Positions 43,801-55,463 of a stretch of 64,000 nt of DNA are shown here, one piece after another. The notes beneath the pieces were generated by a model, which was given only the letters and a program-made list of their open reading frames with translations, made no database searches and was not told where the DNA came from. The stretch comes from Astrocystis sublimbata (lineage: Eukaryota > Ascomycota > Sordariomycetes > Xylariales > Xylariaceae), in assembly GCA_022453515.1 (NCBI GenBank), contig JAJNNY010000060.1, forward strand, positions 153,009-217,008. Reading direction: 5' to 3'. A program made the translations under genes and the position numbers. Positions within the stretch are counted from its first letter, which is position 1. Every line of letters begins with the position of its first letter.

Positions 43801-44243
43801 GTTCTACCTCTCATGGCCCAGGGTGTTACTGGCGGTACAGTGTACCAGATCATAGCTTAGAAGAGATTGGCGAAATCAACTCGGAGCAAAGTGGCTTGCT
43901 AAGTCTATTCTCCGATCTCTTAGATGAGTTTGAAGAAGCTGCATTTGAGGAACATGATGGGAGACCTCTTATCTTTAGCGACCCCAAGAAGTTTTGGATG
44001 GATTGCTGGCTTCCCCGGATACGGGAGACATTGGAGGTCTTGGATGGTGCTGATCTGACACCAGATGAGATAGCAGGCGCAGAGGCGATTGGCGTCGTAT
44101 GGAAGCCTATGCTGCCGGTTCATACAAGAGAGGAGGTAGGGGTGGAGGAGGACGACGAGGACGAGGATGAGTTGCAAGATCGAGAGTGGGAGGAGACGGT
44201 GGAGGAGTTTATGAGAGATGTGGAGGAGATCATGAACGAGTGA
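40850..44243 (+). CDS. HeLo-like N-terminal / ankyrin-type protein, 1030 aa
   Basis: Six exons: 40850-41292, 41353-41542, 41605-42231, 42294-42403, 42466-42647, 42703-44243. Introns are 55-62 bp; several have CTAAC or CTAAT branch sites. Residues 1-110 match the fungal STAND N-terminal domain of the HeLo-like type (PF17111 class): MADPLSIAGLVTGVISLGLQ, then SGLSDYLDAVRGRD, a glycine-rich amphipathic helix followed by a helical bundle. A linker follows, then a conserved middle block with a GAGGGSISPNFAYYP motif (about 310-330) known to me from this fungal family. Residues 420-640 look like degenerate ankyrin repeats (VSQLIEHGVPLSALDDAGR, GPLGLAAIAGDE). The C-terminus is strongly acidic (EEDDEDEDELQD). 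There is no NACHT or NB-ARC P-loop, so it is an effector-domain protein without the usual nucleotide switch. Heterokaryon incompatibility or stress sensing is inferred from the family. Confidence 0.85.
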
Positions 44244-45359
44244 TTTCGGACCACTTCGACAGTGCCTATTAAGAAGAGACAAAGCCTGCTTTTGGTAGAA
44301 ATGTGAGCTTTTCATTCTTTACTTATCTATCCATCATCGCTACTCAGGCGAGACATTGGAATGAGCCAGCTCTTTAGAAAACCCCAGGACGTTGGGTGAC
44401 TTTCGACAACCGCACGTCTGCTGCTGTGCAGATCATAAGACTTTGTGCCCGCTGTTTTGTGATAATCCCGCGACCGAGGTCCAACACACCAAGTATCAAT
44501 TTTAAAACTACCAAACTTGACTATGTTGATGACATATCGGAAACCGCGCATAGGGATTTGGCAACAGGTTGACGGTCTCGCCGCGTCGATCGGGCACTGA
44601 CGGAATGAACTTCCCTAAACGGCGTACCTAGGTAGCTATCATATAGAAGGAGAAATGCAATTTGAGTAAGCAGTGTTCCAAGACCCTCTTAGGCAGCTCG
44701 TAACTGGTGCTTTCGGCTTAGTATTTGAGTATTGATTGCATCGCGATGTTCAACGCAACATCCAGTCTGTACTCGAATACGATTGGGATGCGCCGTTCCG
44801 AGGGGTCTTTCGCAAATACATGGGAGCCACAGGCAATGGCAAGCCACGATTGCGACGAGTGGCTGTGTGTATACCGAGATCTCGTCGGGTTCGTATTCGG
44901 ATCGCAGCCCATTGGCGAATTGGCATGATGAATTGGCATACGGCCCATGTAAGCAGCAGCACACAATTGGCTGGGAGGGACGGCTCTAGTCCAGAGACAG
45001 CTAGCGTACCCCGCTGCCACGCTGGGCTGCCAGGTACAGCGAAATATTGACCAGTCCCTGGCCAACAGACCCCTAATTGCAGCCCACTACTTGCCCCCTG
45101 TTCCTGCGCGCTCGCTGGCCCAGCCCGCAGCCAGCTTGGGATTGCCGATAGCCAAAAGTCGATGGCATAAAAAGTAGCCCGCGTCCCCTTTCCACCGCCG
45201 TGCCTGGTGATCGTGACAAGTCAACACACAACCACAACCACAAACCACACTCTTTCTCCTTGTCACCGTCCCATTCCTCAGCGTGTCCTGCCACCATCTC
45301 CGACCAATTGGCCACTTGCACGCGACAACTCTTACCTAACTCCCCGCCATTTCAACACC
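44244..45359. other. Intergenic, ERG6 promoter and 5' leader
   Basis: No supported gene. 44720-45050 is open in several frames on both strands, a base-composition effect. 45215-45350 is CA/CT-rich, typical of leader sequence in highly expressed fungal genes. TACCTAGGTA at 44625-44634. Confidence 0.5.
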
Positions 45360-46697
45360 ATGCCGTCCAAGACCGGCCTCGAGAAGCAGGACAGGGAGCG
45401 CGATGCTGCCTTCAACGCAGCCATGCACGGCAACTCGGCCCAGGCTGCGGGTGGTGTGCGCGCCATGTTCGCCAAAGGCCACGACGCCAAGGCCGCCGCC
45501 GTCGACGAGTACTTCAAGCACTGGGACAACAAGGCCGCCGAGGTCGAGACAGAAGAGACCCGCGCTGTATGTGCCCTTGCTGGCCCCCTCACCGCTCTTC
45601 GCCATTGCTGACAATTATGTTATTTGAACAGGCACGAAACGCCGAATACGCTACGTTGACGAGACAGTACGTCACCCTTACTTACCAGCTCACTAAGCTC
45701 TGCGGAACCTCGATGACTGACTCGCGCGACACAGATACTACAACCTCGCTACCGATCTGTACGAGTACGGCTGGGGCCAGTCCTTCCACTTCTGCCGCTA
45801 CTCGATCGGCGAGAGCTTCTACCAGGCCATTGCTCGTCACGAGCACTACCTCGCGCACCAGATTGGCATTAAGGAGGACATGAAGGTGCTCGACGTGGGC
45901 TGCGGTGTAGGTGGACCGGCGCGCGAGATCGCCAAGTTCACGGGTGCCCACATCACCGGTCTCAACAACAACGACTACCAGATCCAGCGTGCTACCCACT
46001 ACGCCCACAAGGAGGGTCTGTCGAAGCAGCTCGCCTTCGTCAAGGGTGACTTCATGGTACGCTACATATCTCTGTCTGCCACTAGCTGCCTGCCACATCG
46101 CTAACGCAACGTTCTCCGCAGCAAATGGACTTCCCCGACAACAGCTTCGACGCCGTGTACGCCATCGAGGCGACTTGCCACGCTCCCAAGCTGGCGGGAG
46201 TGTACAGCGAGATCCACCGGGTGCTGAAGCCCGGCGGCATCTTTGGCGTGTACGAGTGGCTGATGACGGAGGACTACGACAACAACAACATCGAGCACCG
46301 GCGGATCCGCCTGGGGATCGAGCAGGGCGACGGCATCGCCAACATGGTCAAGATCTCGGAGGGCGTGGAGGCGATGAAGATTGCGGGCTTCGAGCTGCTG
46401 CACCACGAGGACCTGGCGGACCGGCCTGACTCGATCCCGTGGTACTGGCCGCTGGCCGGGCGGTGGGGCTACATGCAGTCGGTGTTCGACGCCTTCACGA
46501 TCGCGCGGATGACGTGGTGGGGCCGCTTCCTGGCGCACAACTTCGCCGGTCTCCTGGAGAAGGTCAAGGTGGCGCCGGCGGGCACCAAGAAGACGGCGGA
46601 GAGTCTCGGCGAGGCGGCCGACTGCCTCGTGGCGGGTGCGGAGCAGCACCTCTTCACGCCCATGTATCTGATGGTGGGCAAGAAGGCCGAGAAATGA
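45360..46697 (+). CDS. erg6: Sterol 24-C-methyltransferase, 379 aa
   Basis: Four exons: 45360-45566, 45632-45666, 45735-46056, 46122-46697. It transfers a methyl group from S-adenosylmethionine to C-24 of zymosterol-type sterols in ergosterol synthesis, on ER and lipid droplets. Seen: the sterol-binding signature [13 protein letters not shown] (about 90-102), SAM motif [16 protein letters not shown] (132-146), then [12 protein letters not shown], the motif [24 protein letters not shown] and the [10 protein letters not shown] block. The length equals the usual ~380 aa. ATG context CACCATGCC is strong. High GC and C-ending codons mark a highly expressed housekeeping gene, unlike its accessory neighbours. 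One intron joint falls in TRQYYNLATD as in many filamentous ascomycetes. PDB1 lies 1.65 kb downstream on the same strand. Confidence 0.97.
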
Positions 46698-48144
46698 ACT
46701 GTGACGTGATGACGATGATGACGGCGACAAGCCAAAAGAAAGAAAAAAAGAATATCACAGATGGGACGGCGAGCCGGCGTGGTGGGGCATAGCCATGGGC
46801 TTGACATGTCCCTCTGTTTATACTAATACCTAATAATGGCCAACGACCTGGCTACGAAGTGGTGGTCAGGTCGACGATGCAGGGCGCGTGGGGGTTGAGC
46901 GTATTGTACTCACTGAATCGATAGATGTATCGATGTCACCGCCCGGGGCAGACGAACAGCGACTGCATTCCAAAGATACCTAAAGTACCTAGAACCTAGA
47001 ATAGACGCAGCCTCCACTCGGGCCGAGATGACGCCGAGTCGCTGTAGCTTTTTACGTCTGTTAGATTTATCAACTTGCATCATATCTACTGCCATGTATC
47101 AAGATCGATTCAGTGTCGCATATGTATGATTTAGTTACTGACATATTGAATTATGTTGGAAGTCAGAACTATTCAAGATACTTACATCGAATTGTTGCTC
47201 GGATGCGCCTGTATGTGACCTACCGACTCTTGATGTGGATGCTTACTAAGGTGAGACAAGACAAGTGCAGATGCTAGGCTGGAAATCTAATTGTCTGTCG
47301 GAGCGTCCCCAACGGAGAAGGCGGGTCCGGCGTTTGAACAGCAAGCGACTTCCGCTCCGTGTGTGCCTGGCGCTGGGCTGTAAGCTGTGGACAATTAATT
47401 CCAAGACGACCAAAATTTAGTACGTGGGTGAGTTAAGGGACAATTGGCGAAGCGCCTTTTAAAATAGAGTTGGTTAGAAGTCATTAGAGATTATCTTGTT
47501 AGCTTTATACTAATTCATTAAACAAATATAAGATACTTATTAATGGTTTGCAAATGCATATTGCCCACATGTAGGTGTTCAGGGGTCCATCTCACTGAAC
47601 TGCATGCCGGTGTGTGTGTGTACCTACTCCTGGTGTTCGGGGTTGCACCGGCGGTATTCGACTAGATTCCGATGTAGGAGGGGCCCATGGCGCAGGGTAG
47701 TTGATAGGGGACTGCTGCCGCCTTGCCTGATGGAGTAGCTGCTAGGCCCCGGACAGCTTAGCGCGGGATGGGGGATGCGGTGCCAAGCTCAACAAGCTGA
47801 CCGTTTGGGTTGGAGCGATGAAAAAAAGTTGGGAAGGGCCAGCAGCCAGCGCACGGAGAAGGAGCCAGCCAGCAATAAGCAGTCAGCAAAGCACCAAGCT
47901 TGGTGGATGTGGGATGCCCAAGCCAACCATCCATCAACCACAACCAACGTCTGAAAGCTGTCAGCAAGCAAGTCAGAAGGCCAATTTGACACAGGCCGAC
48001 TTTTGATTAGCCACTGTACCCATTGGCACCAGGTACCTCAGTGAGCCAACCTTGAGCTATTCGCTACCTAGAGTACCTACCCAGAGTCCCCTGCCAAACA
48101 ACACCGTACCTCTAAGAAAAATCACTCGAGCCGGCCGCCGCTCC
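46698..48144. other. Intergenic between ERG6 and PDB1
   Basis: ERG6 3' UTR, then no gene. An AT-rich patch at about 47460-47550 and a short GT run near 47611-47620 are the only structures seen. Confidence 0.45.
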
Positions 48145-48349
48145 TCTCCCTCACCACCCTCACCGTCCTCGTGTCCAACACATCCCCATCCTCATCCTCA
48201 TCCTCTCCGACCTCCCATCCTCGACGCCCCCGTCACCCCTTGACGGTCCGGACCGCTGCGAGCCATTTCTTCCTCCCCATTCCTCTCAATAGCTCTCACC
48301 GTCCCATACCGCCTGCGTCCCTCCATCCTCTCACATCACACATCTCACA
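48145..48349 (+). promoter_or_regulatory. CT-rich promoter / 5' leader of PDB1
   Basis: A strongly pyrimidine-rich tract with CCTCA, CATCCT and CTCTCC units ends 1 base before the ATG at 48350. Long CT tracts just upstream of the start are typical of strongly expressed ascomycete genes and usually mark transcription start regions. No TATA box seen. Confidence 0.5.
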
Positions 48350-49642
48350 ATGTCGCGCTACCTGCGTCCCGCCTCGCGGTTAGCCGCCTCGGCCCGCCTC
48401 ACATCTGCTGCCCCGCGAACAGCCCTACCCCGATTCGCCGCGCCCTCGTCCTTTGCCGTCGCCCAGCGCAGGACCTTCGCCGATGCCAAGGGTTCCAAGG
48501 AGTACACGGTCCGCGAGGCCCTCAACGAGGCCATGGCCGAGGAGATGGAGCGCAACGACAAGGTCTACCTGCTCGGTGAGGAGGTCGCCCAATACAACGG
48601 CGCCTACAAGGTCACCAAGGGCCTGCTCGACCGCTTCGGCGAGAAGCGCGTCATCGACACCCCCATCACCGAGAGCGGCTTCTGCGGTCTCGCCGTCGGC
48701 TCCGCCCTCAGCGGTCTCGCTCCCATTGTGAGTTGATCCCATCCTCTCGTCACATCCCAAGCTGCTCCCGATTGTGTATGCATACATACTCTGCTTTGGC
48801 GCATGTCGGGAGGAATTCGAAACAGCACAAACCAGTACATGCGAAGATCTCCATGCTAATCAACGTCCCTCGACCTCCCGCAGTGCGAGTTCATGACCTT
48901 CAACTTCGCCATGCAGGCCATCGACCAGATCGTCAACAGCGCCGCCAAGACCCTCTACATGTCCGGCGGTATCCAGCCCTGCAACATCACCTTCCGTGGC
49001 CCCAACGGCTTCGCCTCCGGTGTCGCCGCCCAGCATTCCCAGGACTACAGCGCCTGGTACGGCTCCATCCCCGGTCTCAAGGTCGTCTCGCCCTGGTCCG
49101 CCGAGGACGCCAAGGGCCTGCTCAAGGCCGCCATCCGCGACCCCAACCCCGTCGTCTTCCTCGAGAACGAGCTGATGTACGGTGTCTCCTTCCCCATGTC
49201 CGAGGCCGCCCAGAAGGACGACTTCGTCCTGCCCTTCGGCAAGGCCAAGATCGAGCGCCAGGGCAAGGACGTCACTCTCGTCTCTCTGTCGCGCACCGTC
49301 GGCCAGTGCATGGTTGCTGCCGAGCAGCTCAAGCAGAAGTACGGCGTCGAGGCTGAGGTCATCAACCTACGGTCCGTGAAGCCGCTCGATGTCGAGTCCA
49401 TAATTAAGTCCGTGAAGAAAACCGGCCGCCTGATCTCCGTCGAGTCTGGTTTCCCCTTCGCTGGCATGGGTGCTGAGATCCTCGCCACCACAATGGAGTA
49501 CGGTTTCGACTACCTCGAGGCTCCTGCCCAGCGTATCACTGGTGCCGAAGTCCCCACACCCTACGCTCAGGGTCTTGAGGTCATGTCGTTCCCTACTGAG
49601 CAGTTGATCGTTGACTACGCTGCTAAGCTGCTGCGCGTATAA
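48350..49642 (+). CDS. pdb1: Pyruvate dehydrogenase E1 component, beta subunit, mitochondrial, 378 aa
   Basis: Two exons, 48350-48727 and 48884-49642, with a 156-bp phase-0 intron (GTGAGT...CCGCAG, branch GCTAATC) that joins LAPI to CEFMTFNF. E1-beta pairs with E1-alpha in the thiamine-diphosphate-dependent decarboxylation of pyruvate in the mitochondrial matrix. The first ~44 residues are Arg/Ala/Ser-rich without acids, a clear matrix-targeting peptide ending near QRRTFA. Family features: [55 protein letters not shown], and the transketolase C-domain stretch [13 protein letters not shown]. Start context CACAATGTC. Very high codon bias matches strong expression. Nothing odd. Confidence 0.97.
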
Positions 49643-51042
49643 GAAGAATCGTCTGGTAAAATTAGAACTCGGAGACGAATTGGTTTGGCTCTAGGGACCC
49701 GATCTAGACGAGCAGGATAATGAAAAATGAGGAAGAAAGCAAATGTGTGCAATACAATACAATGACCGGGCTGGACTGGACTGGACTGACTGACAGGGGC
49801 AACAACCACAATGTTGGGAAAGAAAAGAAAGAGAACGAGAAAGACGCTTCGTTGGTCATAGAATGTTGATGCGGCGTTTTTTTTATTCTGTCTATTTATT
49901 CAATGCTTGCTTGCTTGCTTGGTACCTAATTCGTCCCCTCTTCCGGCTCCCCTCCCGGTACCCTTTCGGTTCCCTACGGCGTTCGCACATATGTAAAACT
50001 ATAGGTATAGGGTAGGTATAGGTACTCAAGTATTGATTTATGACGGTTAGGATAGCCGGTGGTAAAGTAAAATGGGTTTTATCTTCGCTTGCTTGCGTGC
50101 TTATTGGTTGTTTGCTTGGTTATGTGAGGGTTTATTTGCTTGATTGATCTATGTTTTAAACACTAAGGAAGTAAAATAGCCATAAATCTAAACTCTTGTT
50201 TGATGGTTTAATGGTTTTGTGATAAGAGTGATAAGAGTGGCTGTCTTAAGGACTTCTGTGCTAGATAGAGACGATGTGTTTGTAGTGTGTCTGTCTACTT
50301 CCTTTCTTGTCTGTTCGAATTGGTGTGCTTGGATGGTATGTTTGGATTGTCTGTGTATGTATATGTGTGTGTGTGTGTGGAAGTGACGCATGCGGGGCAA
50401 TGGATGTGGCTAGCTGTGTTAAATAAAGGCTTGATTAATTTGTTGGAGTAGTTTAAGTAGTTTAAGTAGGTAAGTAGTTAAGTAATTGATATTGTGTGCA
50501 ATTGATAGAAGTAGGCCGAGTTATATAATTGAAATAGGAAAAGGAGTTGAGGATATAGCATCATCTATAAGGGTTTATAAATATGAGAAATGCTAAAGGC
50601 CCTAGATTCATAGGAGTGTGGTGTGGATTATATAATGCATAATGTAACACGAAGAGAAGCTGGCATAAGACTCGAAATAAATTTAAAGGCGTGGGAACAT
50701 GTTAAGTTCCTAGATATCGCGCAGGAAGGCGTGCTATGTTAGGGATGAACATATCTTATATCTACTATCATCACTGGGCGCTTTCTGAGGGCGTTGTTCT
50801 TGCCCCTATTTACAGCTAACAGGTATTAACATAGTTGTCTATATAGAACCGTGGGTTTGAAGCCATGCATCAGCGCCGTGGAATACAGAGTGCTAGCTGC
50901 CTAAGCGTTATTAGTAACTCTTACTATTATCTGTTTGAGTCTTAGGAATTTCAAGTAGCCCATTAAAGGCTACCGAATTAGATTCCTATCAAGATGTTAC
51001 TATTTTGCACCTTTGCTATGTACTCTAGTTACACACCCCTTT
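49643..51042. other. 1.4 kb gene-free, low-complexity DNA
   Basis: PDB1 3' side. It holds short microsatellites: GCTT repeats at about 49907-49920, a GT run near 50363-50378, and AAGTAGTTTA-like units at 50445-50480. The stretch becomes AT-rich from 50,400. No gene seen. The reverse-strand methyltransferase-like gene ends at 51043. Confidence 0.5.
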
Positions 51043-52496
51043 TCAACCCCTTTTCATCGCCGACCAGAACTGCGTAACTGCCCATCCTATCAGCAACCGC
51101 CCTCACTACTCACAGAAAACAACAGGCACTCACCATAAGTGGATTTAAGCAACATCTCCGGCTGCTCAGCATACAAGCTGTCGACGTTCTTTTTGGAAGT
51201 ATGGTCTACATCGAACCCGAGCAGATCTGCCAGCTGCAGCACCTCCTCCGCCGAGAGCTGGAGGGCGGTGTGGGAGCCCCATTTCAGCGCTGTTTACACG
51301 TCAAACCGAGCTCGGATGTGGAAACGTCGCAATCATGAGAAAAGAATAAGCTAAACGTCAGTTTTCAGGAAAGGGGGGACGGTAACGCACGTCCAAGATT
51401 AATCCATACCCCGCCAGGCTTCAGGAGCCGATATATGTTGCTCAGGAAGTCAATTGCGTTCTTGGAAATGTCGATGAAGAACAGCGTGACGACGGCGTCG
51501 AACTCGCTGTCGCGGGGAAACATCTCTAAGAAGTCGCCCTCGACGAGCTTGACCGTCTTATTTGGCCAGTGGTCCGGCACCGTCAGGGCGGAGTAGCGCG
51601 AGACGGGATTGGCCTGATGCGTCCATTTGGTCACAAATGGTTGCAGAATGTGTTGATGTAGCGAACTTGTGTGATTTACTAGGAGATGATACGCCAGGAT
51701 AGAGCCGTAGTCCATCTCGTTGGCTGTGACGTCGTACCCTGCGCCGATGTGAGGCCACGTCTTTCAACTCAACTCAACTCAACTCATCCAAGCAGGACGG
51801 ACTCACCGAGATCAGCAATGTCGCTCGCCAACCTACCCATGCCGCTTCCGGGAACAAGCACCTTATACTCTCCCCTGACCCCGCTGGAATATCGCTCTAG
51901 TGCGTCCAAGATCGGCGGAAACACAGCCTGCCTCTCCTTCGCGCCCAGCGCTCCAGTCCCGCGAAAGATGTCCAAAGGCCAAGTCCACGATTCCAAATGA
52001 CACATCGTCATTCTCCGCTAGCGCTTGCGGGCCGCTCTAGTAGTGCTCCCGCGCCGATCTGTTCCGAGAACCGGGTGTTCGCCTCGATTCCCTTCCTCGA
52101 AGTGTGCGGAGTAGCCGAGCTTGGTGCTTATCGCCCTCTGCGCAGGCGTCTGCTTGGAATACGGCGCATACTTCCGCTGGAGCACTTGTTCGGCGAGAAA
52201 GAGATACTGCTCGAAGGAGTTGATGTAGTGCGCCAGTCCAGTGGGAAGGGAGGGGTGTTTTGTCCTCTTCACATCTTCGGGTGTGCGCACGGGTATGGCG
52301 GGCTGGATGGTAGATTCAAATGCTTTTTGGAGTTAAGTGTGGGAGAGTAGGCAATTGGAGAGGTGAGCTTGAGGTGAAGGGCCTCGACGCGCTCGGAAAG
52401 GGAGGAGAGGAGAAGTGCGACGTCAGACAACGAGGCGTAGCCGCGGATGGCGAGGAGAGTGAAAATGAAATTGGGGTGACTCAGGGGCTGATTCAA
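51043..52496 (-). pseudogene. Carnosine N-methyltransferase-like gene (N2227 type), frame disrupted
   Basis: Reverse-strand exons with good splice sites: 51807 and upstream, 51738-51391, 51289-51134, 51077-51043. Motifs: SAM site VLVPGSGMGRLA, then GYDVTANEMDYGSI, VEGDFLEMF, AVVTLFFIDI and GGVWINLGPLKWG, as in the family that methylates carnosine-type His dipeptides. Upstream of 51807 the homologous reading jumps frame three times by one base, at C runs 51944-51946, 52015-52016 and 52090-52092 (plus strand); a fourth jump may lie at the T run 52324-52328. Each looks like one extra base in a short homopolymer. The start is unresolved. Assembly error or genuine decay are both possible; I prefer error because codons between jumps stay conserved. 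The enzyme would be cytosolic. Confidence 0.72.
51764..51786. repeat. Pentanucleotide microsatellite (CAACT units)
   Basis: Four to five tandem CAACT copies inside the intron (51739-51806) of the methyltransferase-like gene. Confidence 0.85.
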
Positions 52497-52983
52497 GGCA
52501 CATGGAATATCTATTGTGGTCAGGGGCTAATCTAAAGGGTGATCTGGGCTGCTCTATTCCGGCAGTAGTGACCGATCGCAAGCATGATGGTCAGGCGCCT
52601 TATTCCCTTGCACAGTCATAAAACTGACTATATAGGCTTCCGTTCAATACTGCGACTGTTGAGACCTTGCCATCAATTCTCCGTGTCCACTCTCCGCTCA
52701 GCTCCCGGCCGAATGATCGCCATGGGCTATCCGATTCTGTTCCTCGGCGTGCTTGTCCTCCTCGTTGGCGCACGAATGGAATGAAGAACAACCACAAACT
52801 TGCAAAACGCTGATGGTACGAAAAGAATGGCGGAATTTGACGAACAGCGAGAAAGCCGAGTGGGTGGGAGCTGTCAAGGTGCCGTGTTTCTAGCGGACTA
52901 TAACCTAATTCTCTCTGGCAAGCGCGGCGCACTCTCCCTCCCTTCTATCGCTCCCTTTGCTCTAACTTCGACCGCCCCTCGCC

Positions 52984-53974
52984 ATGTTCTGTCAAGCAAA
53001 GTCCAGCTTTCCCCAACATGCGCCCCGTTTACCACACGACGATGGCGAGCGCTTCAGCGCAACTCTCGAGTTACGCTCCTCCTCTGATGACGACCACTCT
53101 GTCCCCTCACACAATCTCCCCGCCCTCACGCCCTCCAAGCCCTCCCGGTTGACCCAGCTCACCCTCTATTTCTCAATTGCCATAGCGCTGCTGTCAGCCG
53201 TCAACGTCGCCCTCCTTCCCGCTATATTGTCGAAGTATAAAGCTTACCCCTTTTCCGACTCTGAGCATGAAGCTCTCCCTTATGGCGACGCCAGGCTGGG
53301 ACTGGACAGGGTAGCGAAACTTATTCCCCCCTCCCCGGTCTATCACCGCGCTTGGCCGGATAGGATTGCGCGGGTGAGCCGCAAGTTGAAGAATTCCGTG
53401 TGGGGCCAGGGGGTGCAAATCTGTGTCACTGTTGAGGTCCGTATTTCGTATTTCGCAGTGACTTGTCCCTTCTTTCCTCATCATCAATAAGCCATGCACA
53501 TGCACCTACCATTTGAGTCAACCCCTCGATACGCAACTCAGGTGCTGACGGAAGAAAAGGACTCGACCATCATGCGCTTCCCCATTCCCTCCAACGGCAT
53601 CAATGCATGCGCGCTGTCCTGGCAGCCGCCCCCGGACTTCTCTGCACAGGCCAAGGATCTCACGACCAAGGGAGACGTAACGAAGATCGAAGTCTGGCAG
53701 CTTATCGCACGCTCGGCCACCGTCGCTTCCGCTATGGACAAGCTAGACTACGACATCTTATCGTACTCGAACCCTTCCCGTGCGCGGCGAGCTTCTTGGT
53801 GGCTTAGACCTCACGGCCAAGCCGAACAGCACCACGGTGGAGTTCGCCTGTCCCAGCGGGGCGGAGAGTCTAGTGGTGGAGATGAGGTGCCAGCGCGTAG
53901 CGTGCCATGTGAGCTTTATGCAGGTTGAGATGGTGCCAAGCTTTGGGTTTGAGTTGGTGAGGAGGGGGGAATGA
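52984..53974 (+). CDS. Conserved hypothetical type II membrane protein, frame shifted once
   Basis: Exon 1 is 52984-53436; exon 2 starts at 53560 (or, equally in frame, at 53536 if the CTCAG acceptor is used) and ends at 53974. The N-terminal ~55 residues are polar and cytosolic-like, followed by one membrane helix (TLYFSIAIALLSAVNVALL) and an extracellular or lumenal domain containing LPYGDARLGLDR, PVYHRAWPDRIARV, STIMRFPIPSNG and a C-terminal VEFACPSGAES. These motifs are a pattern I associate with an uncharacterised fungal family. Near 53772-53778 the frame changes by one base in CCCTTCCC: the reading goes from SYSNP to VRGELLGGLDL only if one base is skipped. No intron fits. This is the same kind of short-run indel as in the gene beside it. 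Confidence 0.62.
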
Positions 53975-54473
53975 GTATAAATGCGATCACCAATCTGTGT
54001 GTGTGAGTATTAGCAAGGCAAAATATATCATGATGTCAACTATTAGGTATAGTCACTTACTTAATGCAGCCTAGCATGTGCTTAAATCATCTCTACTTAG
54101 CCTAGCGTGTGCTGTCAGATCTCAGCACTTACAAATACATCATATCCCCCATTCGCGCATCTTGGTAGATCATCTTGGCAGATCTCCATCTTCAGTCGCG
54201 TTGTGCGACTGACTCACAGATAAGCTGCTCCCCTGCGCAACCTTCCAGTAGCCACAGTGAGGCAGGTACTTTACTCTCGAAGGGTCTCGTGAGGTACTCA
54301 CGACGGAAGCACGTTGTCATGATTGTGTACAAATAACTCGACAGGCAGCATCCCCAACTTACACAATACATCCTCATTTCACTTCAAGTTCTCTTTGTTC
54401 TTGGTTCTGCCTCAATCAAATCCACTACATGTTTTTCGCCGAGATATAATCCTTATCCACACCAAAACCCAAC

Positions 54474-55463
54474 ATGTCCGCTGAAATCAGTTTCGACCCC
54501 GTCAACATCGCCCGTCTCTCTCTCCACGATCCCAACAATTTCCGTATCCAGTGCGCCCAAACCATGCACCGCATTATGTTCATGCAACACTGGAACATTG
54601 CCGCTGGCTCCAAGGTGCTAGAAATCGGATGCGGCCAGGGCGACTGCACGACTGTCCTTGCCACAGCTGTGGGCGAGGAGGGGAAGGTGGTGGCGGTCGA
54701 TCCGGGGAGTTTGGACTACGGTGAGTGAATGAAGTCCTCTTCGCTTTTCTCGCCGTGCTACCTATTCCAAGGCTGGGGCGAGCGAGCGCAAAGTTAGCTA
54801 GGTAAGCAGGCCGACCAGCTGATGGCGCCGGCAGGTGCCCCGTATACTCTCGGCCAAGCACAGGATCACATCTCTCTGGGCCCGCTTGGAGAGCGGATTA
54901 CTTGGATACATGAGAATTCCCTGGCCTACCTGACTCGCCTGCCTTCCACCGAACGCTTCGACGAAGCCGTGTTTGCCCATTGCCTGTGGTACTTCGACTC
55001 CCCCATAGACATCGTCAGGCTCCTGAAAGCCGTGAAGCAGCGCAGCAAGCGCCTCCTCATCGCTGAGTGGGCCTTGGCCAGCCGCAACCCCTGTGGTCAG
55101 CCTCACGTACTAGCCGCACTCGCGCAGGCCTCACTGGAGTGCCGTAAGCCTGGGAACAGTCAGTCGAACATCCGCATAGCGCTCGGACCCAGCCGGCTGA
55201 TAGAGGTGGCCAAGGCTGCCGGGTGGCGGCTGGAAAGCCAGGCCAACCTGCATGCTGGGATTGGGTTATTGGACGGACAATGGGAGGTCGCGGCTTGTCT
55301 TTCCCCATCTTTCAAACAGGATGTGATCAAGTACGTGACTGATGACAAGGAGAAGGCCGTGGTTGCGGCGGTGCGGGATGCGTGTGAGACGAGCTTGGCG
55401 AACGTGCCGGGTGGTATGAGCAAGGTTCTGGCTATGGATACCTGGGTTGCTACTTTCGTTTGA
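54474..55463 (+). CDS. Class I SAM-dependent methyltransferase, 291 aa
   Basis: Two exons, 54474-54720 and 54835-55463; the 114-bp intron (GTGAGT...CGGCAG) joins SLDYG to APYTLGQ. Motif I VLEIGCGQGD (48-57), acidic loop VVAVDPG, and FDEAVFAHCLWYFDS as the post-II region mark a Rossmann-fold methyltransferase of the ubiE/MT25 type. The C-terminal part (RLIEVAKAAGW) fits helix 6 of this group. No signal peptide, no membrane segment, so probably cytosolic. Many fungal homologues are uncharacterised; small-molecule methylation is the general expectation but the substrate cannot be named. It is a neighbour of the N2227-type gene but not related to it in sequence. Confidence 0.85.

Noticed and set aside
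44689..45065. Cluster of frames on both strands upstream of ERG6
   Set aside because: Open in up to five frames over the same bases; most likely promoter DNA.
45682..46730. Long reverse frames antisense to ERG6
   Set aside because: Shadow of a high-GC, codon-biased gene.
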